DNA of 64,000 nt from Lepeophtheirus salmonis (taxonomy: Eukaryota > Arthropoda > Copepoda > Siphonostomatoida > Caligidae): positions 30,825,403 through 30,889,402 of the forward strand of contig NC_052138.2 in assembly GCF_016086655.4 (NCBI RefSeq), given 5' to 3'. The notes beneath the pieces were generated by a model. That model worked only from the letters and a program-made list of their open reading frames with translations, ran no database searches and was not told the DNA's origin. The position numbers were made by a program, and so were the translations under genes. This document shows positions 1 through 10,888 of this stretch, piece after piece. Every line of letters starts with the position of its first letter. The first letter of the stretch is position 1.

Positions 1-540
1 TTATTACCAATACAGCACTAATTACGACTGTCTTTAAAAAAAAAATACAACCATAAGTAACTGCACTGCTAAAATATTTGAACAGTCATCTATATAAATT
101 AACATTTTGATGGATCTTTATAATTAAAAATATGAATTTAAGAACGATCAGAATTGTTTACATCTTTTTTAAAATTAAATTTATTAATGAAGTTAATCTT
201 TATTTATTGATATGGAAACGATATCATGTACCTATCTTTTAAAAGTTTTTTGAAAAACTTATGTAGGAACTTTTAAAGATTTACTTACGTAATCATTATT
301 TCCATTGATCTTAACTGGTGCATTTTGCTTTGTTGTTGCTATGAGTATAATTAGAAGATATACATTTTTTATATACTTTCAATACACAGTTAATGCGGTA
401 ATTTAGAGTGAGTCGAAAAACAGCATTTTGGAAATGGATTTGTATGACTCTAAAAGACTTTACTATACTAAATTTCAGGATAATTGAACGTATGGTGGAG
501 TTACCTCAATTCCGTTAAAACTTTATTTATATACTACTGC
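1..540. other. AT-rich non-coding stretch
   Basis: No coding similarity, inverted repeat or dispersed repeat that I can support. Reading frames are short and of AT-rich random composition. Confidence 0.5.
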
Positions 541-542
541 AA

Positions 543-567
543 ATACCCTATCTTAAAGATAGGGTAT
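543..567. repeat. Perfect 12-bp-stem palindrome at a Helitron-remnant 3' side
   Basis: ATACCCTATCTT, one A, then AAGATAGGGTAT: a perfect 12+1+12 inverted repeat. It lies just beyond the stop-side end of the helicase remnant on the minus strand, where a Helitron 3' hairpin would be expected. The other helicase copy has related sequence at the same relative place (near 42242-42262) but without the perfect palindrome. The CTRR end expected of a canonical Helitron is not seen, so this could instead be a Helentron-type or unrelated hairpin. Confidence 0.55.
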
Positions 568-574
568 GAAAAAT

Positions 575-1050
575 TAAAAAGATTTAAATATATTTAGTTT
601 TTCTGTCTCAAAATTCTGAACTAAAACGATCTACTATAAATATATAATAGGTCAATTTCTATTGTAAAACCTTCTTGTATACAACATTCTTTGCTTTTTC
701 TGTTCATTTGATGTATGTAAATAAAACCAAACCTGCACCCCCTTTTGACACTCTTGAAAAAGCAACATATAATTGACCATATTAAAATACTGATTTTGGT
801 AAATATAAAGAAATTTTTCTAAATGCTTAGCCATGTGATATAATTATTGTCCTTGCCTTTGCTAACTTGCCATGTTCCTTCTTCACCCATAATGAAGATA
901 CATACGAAGACTAACTTACTAATCCTCTTCTTCCTTTACTTACCTAATTCCCCTTTTTAATTCGTATTTAATATACGATCTCCCTTTTTCCGTTTGGACA
1001 ATAATTCGGTTTTTTTTTAATTTTAAATTTTTTAGTACATTTTTGAATCG
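575..1050 (-). pseudogene. Helitron helicase C-terminal remnant (copy 1)
   Basis: Decayed 3' end of a Helitron Rep/helicase gene. On the minus strand the fragments LYVAFSRVSKGGAG and, in another frame, a peptide ending CIQEGFTIEIDLLYIYS can be read; both align with the better copy at 41897-42178. They correspond to the last PIF1-type helicase motif (family form LYVALSRV). The nucleotide match to the second copy extends further upstream, to about 1050, through an A/T-rich stretch and a segment that includes a shared gaattattgt motif. Several frameshifts and stops make it non-functional. In an intact Helitron the enzyme unwinds DNA during rolling-circle transposition; only this terminal piece remains, with no Rep nuclease domain nearby. 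Confidence 0.72.
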
Positions 1051-1550
1051 ATCTTGTCTTATGAAAAAAATTAACTTATTAGCAAAATAACAAATTTATC
1101 CTCCAACACCCAGGAATCTGGTCCGATCAGAATGAAACATAACCTTACGTACGTAACTCAGAATTCTGAACAACTTCCATTTTATTTCTAAAGTTTATAT
1201 TTATCTCTGTTTTTGAAGTTTTTACCAGTGTTTTCCAAGTGGAACGAATGGAAATCAGACAAACATCTAAACTATTTTAATACTATATAGGATATTTTGT
1301 GGATTTAAGGTAAAAAATATTTTTCCATCATTACGAATTATGGTTCGAAATTTGATTCTTGGATATACTTGATTGATATTTTTAACCTATCAAAATCAAA
1401 TTGTGTAAGTTTCCTTCCTATAGAAAAAAATTTATATGTCTCACAAATCAAATTTTGTATTAAATGTTAAACATTGTGTTAGACGTATACTTAATTATCA
1501 AGAGCAAAACAATAGTTATTCAATTTTTTCAACCATTATAATTATTCATC
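1051..1550. other. AT-rich non-coding stretch
   Basis: Nothing recognisable on either strand. The 95-codon frame beginning at 1436 runs into the GGTCC-rich element that follows and is not protein-like. Confidence 0.45.
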
Positions 1551-1561
1551 AGTATTCTAGT

Positions 1562-1973
1562 GTGTTGGATCAGACTAAAAAAAAACTAAAAAATTACAGT
1601 CTTATTAGTCCGGTCCGAACAAAATGTGTCAGTTCTAAAACAGGTCCTTCTAAGTCTTATATAGTCAGTATAACATTTGAAATGACGCAGTTACTCACTA
1701 CTTCGTTCAGCTGTTCAGCATAACCACTTTCAATGAGACAAGATACATAAAGTTTAAAATAGGATGTGTGTGGCTAGAACATATTATTCTAAAGTATAAT
1801 ATGTTTCAGTTATCAATCATTATTTTTTTTTGTTTTTATATCTTTAATCCTAGTTTGGAGTGAAGAAAATAAAAAAATAGCTATGACTGTTGTAACAAAT
1901 AACTATTGAATGGTAAAAAAGATGGAACCGTTAAAAAAAAAAAAAAAAGACTGATTAGGACCGATTCAACACT
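1562..1973. mobile_element. GGTCC/GACCG-rich non-autonomous element, copy a
   Basis: Left end GTGTTGGATCAGAC, right end (reverse complement) AGTGTTGAATCGGTC, giving a short TIR of about 15 bp. The interior holds repeated GGTCC, GACCG and CAGTCTTA-type words shared with copies at 1983, 10889, 27380 and 46437. No coding capacity. Flanks show no clear target duplication, suggesting an old copy partly overwritten by copy b next to it. Confidence 0.6.
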
Positions 1974-1982
1974 ATCAATACC

Positions 1983-2224
1983 TAGTGTTGTATTGGTGCT
2001 TATTCATTTGTTCCAGGAACGGTCCTATTGGTCTTTGGAACCGGTCGGTCGTTAAGACTGTTGGTATTAGAACTGATTAAAGAATTAAAAAAAAGGAACT
2101 AAATTTCAAGGACCGAACTTTATAAGTTTTTAGGACTGATATGTAGGAATGAACTGGACCGAACTGAGACTGAACTGCAAGGGAATGCCGTCTTCAGTCC
2201 TAATATAGGGACGGACGTAACACT
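1983..2224. mobile_element. GGTCC/GACCG-rich element, copy b, with 9-bp target duplication
   Basis: About 242 bp. Left end (t)AGTGTTGTATTGG and right end, as reverse complement, AGTGTTACGTCCGTCC. ATCAATACC flanks it directly on both sides (1974-1982 and 2225-2233), a 9-bp direct repeat consistent with a target-site duplication. Interior aligns over its whole length with 10889-11137. A 9-bp duplication is usual for MULE-type elements, but no transposase is present, so the class is inference. Confidence 0.72.
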
Positions 2225-2234
2225 ATCAATACCG

Positions 2235-2920
2235 AATAATGTACAAAAAAAAGTAAGCAAATTGATCTTGTCTTTAGGATAGAGTGAATAGGCTTTATCG
2301 TACTAACAAAAGAAATTAATTATATAAAAAAATAGCCATTTTGTAAATGTGTATGTATTGGGAGCCTCGAGATATTTTCCCCAAATTAGTTTTATCCGAA
2401 TATTCACCTATTCCTCATCCGTTTTCAGTTTTCGAAAAAGTTGATCAAACCGTCTGAAAACGACCCACCCTACTCTTGATATTATTTTCTAGATACTCTA
2501 CCTACATCTTCTCGCAAAAAAACATTCCTACTGTGAAGAAAATACATGATTACTTCTCAGTCTGCTTTTTATAACCTTTTGTAAATAGAAATTTGATGAT
2601 TGTAAATCATTGTCACACCGGAAAGGAGCCATTATTATGTAATTTGTATGAAAGCTGATGTCTACACTTGCTTCAAAAGGTTAGAAATACATTCCAGCAC
2701 AGCTTAATCTCATATATATTTATCACACATGGAGTCCAAAAAAGTTGAACAGATTAGTCTGTAATTTAGTAAGTAGATGTTGAAAATAACCAAGCATATT
2801 CAAATGCTATTTTTTGGGCCTCCGAGGTGATTAAGAGACTGTTTTTGACCGCAATAAAAACTAATTTCCCTTTTCTCTTCCAATGTCTTTCTCCTTCTCT
2901 TCTCGTCTCCCTTGGTCCCT
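2235..2920. other. AT-rich non-coding stretch
   Basis: No gene or repeat recognised; a pyrimidine-rich tract lies at about 2870-2925. Confidence 0.45.
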
Positions 2921-2925
2921 TTCAA

Positions 2926-3147
2926 GATCCCCCTAAAGGACTCTAGGCAAAGAGTGGACACTCAAGGTAGGATATCGTAGTTCTCAATTCTGATTTGTTT
3001 AAAATTAGAAGCTACTATATGTTTATCCAGCTATGCACGCAACCAGTGGGGGAGGGGGAGTGAAGGAGTGAGCCCCCCCCTGAGTGAAAAAGCAGAATAA
3101 AGGCGGCTACGTTAGGAACATCTTTCACTAGAGTCCTTTAGATCCCC
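2926..3147. repeat. Inverted-repeat-bounded block, possible miniature element
   Basis: Left arm 2926-2952 (core CTAAAGGACTCTAG) and right arm 3121-3147 (core CTAGAGTCCTTTAG) are inverted copies with a perfect 14-bp core. The 220-bp unit includes a G-run/C-run pair at about 3047-3080. No coding content. It could be a small TIR element; no target duplication is evident. Confidence 0.5.
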
Positions 3148-3149
3148 AT

Positions 3150-4100
3150 ATCCGTCTATTTTCTTCTACCTTCATTCTTTGTTGCTATTCCCATCTATTC
3201 AGCCCTGTAACGCAGCCTCCCGATGCTAGTAATATACAAAATAAACACCATGCAACAAAGTTCAGGTCTTGGAAAGCCCACCACCTAAAATCCCCATTCA
3301 TGATTGTTATTTAATCCGTAGAACACAAAATGACTATTAAAACTTTCAACCCTTTGGCCTTTAAAGTCAAGTTTTAGAGTATAATTTCGATTCAGAGTCA
3401 TATTTCGAGGTGAAATAACAATATACATGAAAATCAAAGATAGTAACAATTGATAAAAAAATCTTCCATTATTCAATAGATTAAATATTCATTAAGTTAT
3501 CTTGAATACAGATCCTACAAAATGTATTTAGTCATACAAAAATCCAGCAAAATAAAGGATATTTTTTGGAAGCTTTTTTATATTTTTTTTCAATATAAAA
3601 TGCTGGAATGTTTTTTATCCATTGTTACGATTGCTATAAGTAATTTCAACATAATCGGTAATCAACTAAATTTGCCGATTATAACCAATATTTTTTAACT
3701 TACAAAAACAAAACGAACTTTATATTTAAAAAAGTAGTTTCAAATTATGTAACCTTTAAAAACTCTGATTTAGCTGACGTCCCCTTTTTTATACATATCT
3801 CTCCTTCCTCAGCCTTATTTAATCTTTTGTAATCCTAAAAAGTCATTTAAAGCATACGACATCACTTTAGAATGTTAAAATTTTCATGATTTTTTTTTTT
3901 TGAAAATTATTTAATTCATTTATTGTCAAAATATTTAAATTTTCAAAAAATCCCTGGCTAAGCTGTTAGTACATTACAGTACCTTAGTTTTATATAGGTT
4001 TTTTTTTATGATGGACAATTCAAATTTTATTTCTGTTAGGGATAAAAATTATCGCATATTTCTTTTTTCCTTTGACATTTCGAAACTTCATTAGTATATA
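3150..4100. other. AT-rich non-coding stretch
   Basis: No coding or repeat signal I can support. The 63-codon minus frame at 3285-3476 has no recognisable motif. Confidence 0.45.
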
Positions 4101-4107
4101 TTTCATC

Positions 4108-4765
4108 ATGAAGGCATATACACCTGATCTGCGATTGCAAATTATCCAAATTTATTATGAAAATAACCGTCTCATTTTTATAACTCTAAGAGTGAAAAAT
4201 CAATTACTGTGATGAAGCTCATTTTTGGCTCAATGGCTTTGTTAATAAGAAAAATATGCGTTATTGGTCAGCCAGCAATCCACAAGTGCATTACGAGACA
4301 TAAATATATCCTGAAAAAATTACTGTTTGGTGTGGACTTCATGCTAGAGGAATAATTGGGCCTTATTTTTCCGTTGATGATGGTAATCGCCACGTTACTT
4401 TAAATGGAAATCCCTATTTCACCATGATAACTGATTTATGTTGGCTCTAATTGCAAGATATTAATTTGGCGAACATGTGGTATCAGCAAGACGGTGACAC
4501 CTGTCACAGAGCAAACGTTCCAATCGATTGTGTTACTGAACCCATTTTAATTACTTTCTTTGGGGGCACGTAAAGTCATTGGTCTACACCAATAAGCCAG
4601 GGACGTTAAAAGAGGTCAGAGAAAATATTGACCACAAAATGGCTTCAATATCGGTCAATTAAATTTTCTACTCCCTTAACAATCTATGTATCAGTTTCCA
4701 AAAATCCATATGGATGGAAGCCTATTGTGTTCCCCCCTATGACGAAAAGAATGAAGTCACACAAA
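4108..4765 (+). pseudogene. IS630/Tc1/mariner-superfamily transposase, degenerate
   Basis: Starts at an ATG with the N-terminal reading MKAYTPDLRLQIIQIYYEN, the usual helix-turn-helix opening of one arthropod transposase family. An internal deletion then joins to the catalytic part: CDEAHFWLNGFVNKKNMRYW (first Asp), GLHARGIIGPYF, and WYQQDGDTCHRANV (second Asp block QQDG.T). Stops occur after HYET and after DLCWL. The third acidic block is destroyed by a deletion near 4555, after which KSLVYTNKPGTLKEVRENI continues in another frame. No TIRs found. It is a dead cut-and-paste transposase missing most of its DNA-binding region and its third catalytic residue. Confidence 0.82.
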
Positions 4766-4774
4766 TGTTAAGCA

Positions 4775-5435
4775 ATTAAAATTTTTCATTTTTATTTCTT
4801 GTGGCAAGGGAGTGGCACTTGATACTATCTTTTTGTACTTAGCCAGTGATTTAATTTATGTGCATACTTATGTTAAAGCCAATTTCTTAACTAGAAATGC
4901 ATTACATTTTTATGCCAAATAGGTATTAAGCAAGGAAACAGCTGTATTTCATTCCTGTGTTATGAATACAAGGGGGGTACCTGCTTAGTGCGGCTTTTTA
5001 GTACGAAAATCTGTAAAATAGAAGGAATTATGTTTCAAAGTTACTGTTTACTATTTTCCTTTGTTTTTAAGTAGTGTTTGGACTAGCAAAACATTTTATT
5101 CAACTAAATGATCTAAAATAATGAATGCCAGATAAGATATCAGTAAAATAATAGTAAATTTAAATATGATTCTTAATCGGTTATTTACTTGATATTTAAA
5201 ATAAAAATAATTGGGACTTAATCAATATTTATTCATAAACCTTTATAATTGCAAGTTGGTACGTTAATTAATAACCAAAATTTTTTATTCCTCATTATTA
5301 AACCAAATACTAACAGGAGACTAGCCCTCTATGCAAAGTTATATACTTTTAAACATGAATTACATATTTGAAATTTAATTTTTGAAATAAATTATATTTA
5401 ATCAGTTCAACTCCATCGGGCCAATTAAAGGAAAA
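4775..5435. other. AT-rich non-coding stretch
   Basis: No gene recognised. Probably includes the 3' flank of the degenerate transposon, whose end I cannot place. Confidence 0.4.
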
Positions 5436-5439
5436 TTAA

Positions 5440-5712
5440 AAAAAAAAAAGTATTTTTGAACAGCTGAGACTAATATTAATATTACTTTTTTGATTTTTTT
5501 TCCAAAAAAATTAATTTTTCTTGAACAGTTGTGGATTTTTAAAATTTTTTTTTTCCAAAAAATCTGATTTTTCTTGAAAAGCTGTGGATTTTTGAATTTT
5601 TTTTCCACAAAAATTTATTCTTTCCCTTTTTTTTCACAAGAATTAAAAAAAAACAAAGCCCCCCCCCCCTCAAAAGAATAGATAAATATATTCCTACAGA
5701 CGCCCTTGTATT
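5440..5712. mobile_element. AT-rich miniature element with GC-rich end (partial)
   Basis: Core of repeated 'ttgaacagctgtggattttt' type words separated by T-runs and A-runs, ending in a C-run (5661-5670) and cctacagacgccctt, a variant of the CCTGCGGACGCCCCT end seen at 28199-28213 and 33450-33464. The left end is not recognisable. The 68-codon minus frame here is low-complexity and not a gene. Confidence 0.6.
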
Positions 5713-6525
5713 TAATTAGTTTTATTTTTGTCAATAAGTATTTGTTCAATTGTTTTTAGTGATATCATCATTTGCAGTGAGTCATTGAGGCGTGAAAATG
5801 TCATCAATGTAACATTAGCATTAACATCCATTGTTTACGTAGAAGCCTAAAAAATAATTTTGACGTCTTGAATTCCAAAGTAATCTCTTTTTCTACTCTC
5901 CTCTGTTTATCATTCTTTTGACTCTTTTTATTTTCAAAAGTACTATTTTGGTCGTTATGTAAATGTCATTGTCCAGATACCAACTATTTTATTTTGTATT
6001 TATTTCCATTATCACATAAGCATAGAAATATCTACACATATCGATCAAAATTTTAATGAATTCTCCTCATCATCACATACAATTTGTACGTCGAAGCATG
6101 TACATTATACACCTATTTATTCTTGTACGTATTTAATACTCGTACAATTTCAAGGGGCTTCTTTTTTTGCTATAAAATGACATTCAAAAGTAATAGTATT
6201 CTTTTGAAAAGAAAGATATATTTCACATATATATGTACCTATATTGTACCGCGAAACCCTCTTTCTAAAAAGAAATAGAAAAAAGCCCGGAAATCAGTTA
6301 GTAATTATTTAAATCAATCAATCATACCAACTGCTTTACTACCAGAAGAATTACATACTATATACATATATTTTATAATATTAAGATCCTACATAGTATT
6401 TTATTAGCCACTGCACTATTATAATTTTCCTTATTATTAATTTACTTCAGGCGTAGCTATACATAAGTAAATAATACCAAATATTTATTTATATAAACAA
6501 TAAAATGGCCAATATATATATATAT
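5713..6525. other. AT-rich non-coding stretch
   Basis: Nothing recognised except an AT dinucleotide run near 6513-6527. Confidence 0.45.
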
Positions 6526-6533
6526 AAATAAGA

Positions 6534-6615
6534 CAAGGGGTTCTCAACCTTTTTAAAATGATGTATTTAATGCAAGTACCCCTTACACCCTCAAAGTATG
6601 TTTAGATTCAATGAA
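6534..6615. mobile_element. hAT-type element end fragment
   Basis: Begins CAAGGGGTTCTCAACC, matching the right terminus (reverse complement CAAGGATTATCAACC) of the hAT-like element at 37979-38728; the following 'gcaagtacccctta' also matches. The opposite end was not found, and an AT-rich miniature element interrupts it at 6616. Confidence 0.55.
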
Positions 6616-6850
6616 AGGGGCGTTCCCTATTTTAGAGGGGCTCTGGTTTTTTGGATTTTTTGAAAAGAAGTACAAAAATAAAAATTTTTGACAAAAATTT
6701 GAAAAAATTCAATTTTTGGGGATTTTTTTTTGAAAAATCCATATCTATTCTCAAAAAATTTAAAATCCATAGCTTTTCTCAGAAATATTTTTTTTTTTTG
6801 GAATAAAATTCAAAAATCGATATATATTCCCAAAAAATTTAATTAAGCCA
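6616..6850. mobile_element. AT-rich miniature element nested in hAT fragment
   Basis: Left end aggggcgttcccta followed by agaggggctctgg, then the AT-rich core with 'aaaatccatagcttttctc' type words typical of the family. The right GC-rich end is missing or decayed. Confidence 0.55.
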
Positions 6851-6879
6851 TTTACAGGATTTATATTTTATTTAGGAGA

Positions 6880-6975
6880 TGAAACATGTATTTTGTAGCA
6901 ATATTTTTACAATCTTTCTCTGTAACTTATTTTGAGGCAAGTTTAAGAAAGATTGTTAAAATATTGTTGCAGGAT
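6880..6975. repeat. Inverted repeat; left arm also present at 22738-22800
   Basis: The arms 'gcaatatttttacaatcttt' (about 6898-6918) and, as reverse complement, 'gcaacaatattttaacaatc' (about 6953-6973) can pair across a loop of roughly 30 nt. The left portion 'gatgaaacatgta.tttg.a' plus arm recurs at 22738-22785, so this is a dispersed unit rather than a chance hairpin. Confidence 0.55.
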
Positions 6976-7910
6976 ATAAAACAAAAAAATTTATTTATCT
7001 TTTTTTTTAAAATTACAACTCGTTCAAATTTAGTCTCTTCTGAAAAATTTAAATCTAAAATGTAAGGAAAAGTTTTTTTTGTCTCCTCTAAAAAATGTAT
7101 TCTCAAATTTGCAAAAAACAATAAAAACTTTCATGTCAAAATTGTAAATTGTACAAAAAACCCATCGGCACAGCCTACTCCTCCCTCCAAAGAAAATAAT
7201 CATGCATGATACTTTGATGAAATCACCATAATGTAATTTGCACTCGCCATAACTTGAAAATAAATCCGGGACTAGTGTTTTTGAGTTATATTTAAGGACT
7301 AGGACAAATTGCAATCGAACTCAGCTCTATTGATTGCTCTTCGGCATCACTAACCTTGATTTCAACCATAATTTATAAAAGTTACTTAATGTATTTTTTT
7401 GGATAAAAAACAGATATACTTTTTTGTAAAATTTCAAATTTCTATTTTAATTATGCAAATGGTTCTTAGTAAAACCACAAAGAAATTTAACAGCCAAGTC
7501 TGATAAAGTCACAAATAAACTATTAAAACAATTGTAAATTAAGAATAACAGATACGGTTCTACAATGTGTATATGTAATAATTTCGAGATAGTTCCTACA
7601 TTCCTACAATAATCAATTATTATTAATTCATATGAGAACGTTATTTTGCCAATTAACCACTAATAAAATTTAGAGAAGTTGATAGTATACACACGGAGTC
7701 CAATTTTTAAGGACAAAAATGATAGCCTAAATAAATCAGGATAGTCATGATTTTGGATGTATGACTGTTCTATCCTAATGGAATTATTAAAGATGCATTT
7801 TAGAGCCATTCAAGGCATAGAACTCTATATTTGACATTCTGAAAATTAAATGTGAAAAACAAAATATTGAATTTAAGGAGTTTTTCAACCTATTTCATAA
7901 ACCTTAATTG
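6976..7910. other. Non-coding stretch, no gene recognised
   Basis: Two overlapping minus-strand frames of 64 and 94 codons (6927-7121, 7030-7314) have no recognisable motif and overlap the inverted repeat and AT-rich sequence; I treat them as chance. Confidence 0.4.
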
Positions 7911-7912
7911 TA

Positions 7913-8556
7913 CAGGGTGGGGACCCAAAACTTGCAGTAGCTTGACTAAATTACGAGAAATGTAATTTTTATGTAATCAAAAAAAAAAAAGAAAGAAGAC
8001 TACTCAATACCGATTTGTGATATGTTTAGGTATATATTTTATTCAATATAGCCTACTTTACAAACATTATATGCCAAATAGATTGGGAGCTCTTGACGAT
8101 AAAGACGGGTTTCAAGGCGTACCACGCTGTCATGAAGGCAGTGAATCCACATTTGGATACGAGGCTCTGCAGACATTCTTTAACAAGACGCCCCAAAGTT
8201 CAGGGAGTTGAGGTGAGCACTGAAGGAGGGACACGTGGAGGCAGCCTGGAAGTCCCCCAAATTTTAGCTGAAGAAGTTTAGCTTCTACTTGGCTGTATGG
8301 TTCCATTTCTATTCTTAATGGACTTCTTGGCGTTGTAGGAAGGCCAGATGGAGATGCCAACGGTCTCTGGAAGCTTCTCAGTTCCAGCCCAGAGGAGATC
8401 GTACACACACCTTTTGTTGTTGTTACTAATTTTTTTTTTTACACAAAGAGACATGGCATTAAAACAAAAATTGTTAATGTTTGTTTCAACTGTTGCTTGA
8501 TTTCGCAATGAAACCTTTAGATTAAATGTGATTGTAAGTTTTGGGTCCCCACTCTT
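7913..8556 (-). mobile_element. Tc1/mariner deletion derivative, TIR CAGGGTGGGGACCC
   Basis: A 644-bp element. Left TIR CAGGGTGGGGACCCAAAACT; right TIR read inward AAGAGTGGGGACCCAAAACT; both abut TA (7911-7912 and 8557-8558), the superfamily target duplication. Related ends occur at 12176, 28937 and 30847. A full-length member would be about 1.2-1.3 kb, so roughly half is deleted. Confidence 0.85.
8060..8470 (-). pseudogene. Tc1/mariner transposase remnant, N- and C-terminal pieces
   Basis: Lies on the minus strand inside 7913-8556. The N-terminal piece begins with an ATG near 8454 (MSLCVKKK...) and contains YDLLWAGTEKLPETVGISI, aligning with CDLLRNGVSAVGISI in the copy at 29067. This is the first helix-turn-helix region that binds the TIR. 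The catalytic core is absent. The C-terminal piece reads KNVCRASYPNVDSLP and then, in a shifted frame, TAWYALKPVFIVKSSQS, matching the C-terminus of the copies at 12.4 and 14.8 kb. Frameshifts and stops occur throughout. It cannot encode an active enzyme. Confidence 0.72.
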
Positions 8557-8559
8557 TAT

Positions 8560-9155
8560 ATACGAGTGTTGGTTTCGAGATTCAAATATTGTTCCAAATC
8601 GATGTAGAAAAAATCATTTAATATTGAGCCAAACAAAAATCGATCTCGGACCCAGTCTCAATATTAGCTGTTGTATCTATAATGAGTGAATTAAATAATG
8701 ACAACATTTTGCATTTCATCATAATATGCACTGTTCCTTGAGCCAAAATGATTATTCTGAGAGTTTGGCTTAGTCATTAAAAGTTAGAATCAAGGTTGAA
8801 ACAACCTACAACTTCCTGTGTCATTCATGCTTGTTAAATCTATGTATTGAAATATTTAAAATTCTTGGCCAAGCTCCTTGATAAAGCCATGATTTCTCTC
8901 GTACAAGGTATCATTAATATACATAATAGTGATGAGAAAATCAATTCTTTTTACTGTTTCGGTTCTTTAACTCTAGTTCACAAAAAAGGATGACTCTTCA
9001 TGAGTCGTCGTTTTATCATTATTTTTTAATAAGTCAGTAACAACGGACTTAGCAAAACTGTATTATTCCCATTAATTTAACTCATCCAAACAATGAAATT
9101 GACTCCATGTTTTGAATATATCAAAATTTAAATTTATAAAAGAAAAAATCATATC
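8560..9155. other. Non-coding stretch, no gene recognised
   Basis: No supported feature on either strand. Confidence 0.4.
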
Positions 9156-9158
9156 AAA

Positions 9159-9562
9159 TTTCTGGAACTTTTGCCTTAAATTATTTTTCCTCTGGACATT
9201 TTGCCTTAAACCTTTTCGGATTAAGAAATTTCGCCTTAAATCCATTTTACCTCAAGGATATTTTCCCCTAAAATATAAATAAATGAGGTTCATACGTCTT
9301 TATTGTTTATTTTTGGTTGAAATTGTTATTTCCCTTTTAATTTTTTATTTAAAATATTTATGTGTATTACATTAAAACACATTAAATGGTTGTTTTCTGT
9401 TGTACTAATGATGGAGGTTATTTTCTTTTTTCGTGTTAGGCTTGTTTGTTAATCCCTGAGTATTTTCTAATATGAATAGTCCATCATGTATAATGATAAT
9501 TAATAATGTCGTCAGGCCAAATGGTATAAGGCAAAATAGTTGAAGGAAAAAGTCCCTAGAAT
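9159..9562. mobile_element. Miniature element with GCCTTA-phased ends
   Basis: Left end has three spaced copies of a 'tttTGCCTTAAa' word (about 9171, 9201, 9231), with 'tttttcctctggac' between. The right end, reverse complemented, reads 'ttctagggactttttccttc' then 'attttgccttataccatttggcc', giving diverged terminal inverted similarity. About 400 bp, no coding content. Class unknown. Confidence 0.5.
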
Positions 9563-9861
9563 AACTAAATTTCTTCGTTAATTAATAAATTATTCATCTT
9601 TTAACATGTAACTCATTATATGAGAAATTTTCATGAGGAAACGGATTGGAATAAAATTTAGTATATAGTATTATTGACAGTAGACTAGTGTAGAAATAAA
9701 ATTTTGGATCTAAAACTCAATGCAACTGTGAGTTTTGACGCTTTAAAGCTGAAGAAAATAACTTTTTGATGAATATTTGATTAGTGAATTATCGTAAACC
9801 CACGAAATGAGAGGTTAGATTAATACATTGTTGAAAAACTATCATTTAGATTATAAGACTT

Positions 9862-10010
9862 ATTACCTCTGCCAACGAAGGCTATGTTTTTGCTTCTGTT
9901 TGTCACCAGAACTAATGCTAAAGATACAGATCTATTTTGATCTAACTTGGTACAAAGATTATATATGGTCACAGTACGTGGGCATTACAATTTGAGAGGT
10001 AATGGTAGAG
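9862..10010. repeat. CCTCTGCCAACGAAGGCTATGTTTT-type dispersed repeat
   Basis: The run from 'attacctctgccaacgaagg' through 'tatgtttttgcttctgtttg' to 'tggtcacagtacgtgggcat' resembles a repeat I recall from many invertebrate and fish genomes (CCTCCGCCAAGGAGGTTATG type). It opens with attacctct and closes with agaggtaat, an inverted 9-mer. The family assignment is from memory and should be tested. Confidence 0.45.
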
Positions 10011-10264
10011 GTAGTAGAAAAGTGCAAAATGCATACTCGACCATAAATTTGGAAACATATAAAGGTACAGAGCTCAAATTGGTGTCCTGATGTATGTAGA
10101 CTTAATAAACATGCTTCATATAACAAAAAACCCAATTTAGAAAAAAAGAGCTTAGGCGGATGTTTGTGCTCAACTGAGTGACCATTTATTATGAAAAAAA
10201 AAAATGTAAAGACCCTTTGATTATAAAAAACAACTGTAGAGTGGAAAATTCATGTAATTAGAAA

Positions 10265-10680
10265 TAACGGTGTAATATTCAAATTTTTTTTTTCAAAAAT
10301 ATAATTTTTGGTGAACAGCTGAGGATTTTTGAATTTTTATTCATAAAATTTAATATTTGAAATATTTTCGAAAAATTTAATTTTTTTGTAACTAACTCTG
10401 GATTTTTGAAATTTTTTTCAAAAAAATTTAATTTTCAAATCTAATTTTTGAAATTTTTTACAAAATTATATTTTTGATAATAATTGTGGATTTTTAAAAT
10501 ATTTTCTTAAAAATTTAGTTTTTGAAATTTTTTTCGAAAATATTAATTTTTTTTTGGATGGCTGTAGAATTAAAAATTTTTTTTTTTGAAAAAAGTTTAT
10601 CTTCAGAAAAAAAAATTATTTTTTCAAAAAATTCCAAAAACCAATCCCCCCGCCCGAACATAATATCTTACAGACGATAT
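10265..10680. mobile_element. AT-rich miniature element, nested
   Basis: Repeated 'gtgaacagctgaggattttt' and 'taactctggatttttgaaat' type words spaced by alternating T- and A-runs, ending in 'ccccccgcccg' and 'cttacagacgatat', a decayed version of the GC-rich end. No coding potential; the 65-codon plus frame at 10522 is low-complexity. Confidence 0.55.
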
Positions 10681-10888
10681 CGGTTACTCACACTGTATAT
10701 AGATGAAAATTTCATTTAAAAAAAAAAAACTAGTATAAAAAACTATAAGGCCTCATTACTCAAAATTGGATTGATTTATAGATCCAAAATTTAATTTTTG
10801 AGCTGGTCTACTGTCAACAATACCACATAGTTAATTTTAGTCCAATCTGTGTAGTCGTTAAAATTTATTATGGAATGACCCCTACATA

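Noticed and set aside
1436..1723. 95-codon plus frame as a gene
   Set aside because: It crosses the border of the GGTCC-rich element and has no protein-like motif.
5402..5608. 68-codon minus frame rich in Lys, Phe and Asn
   Set aside because: Low-complexity translation of alternating A- and T-runs; the same applies to frames at 10522, 20877, 21127 and 38235.
8130..8508. Two overlapping minus frames (92 and 76 codons) as separate genes
   Set aside because: They are shifted frames of one decayed transposase inside the TIR-bounded element 7913-8556.
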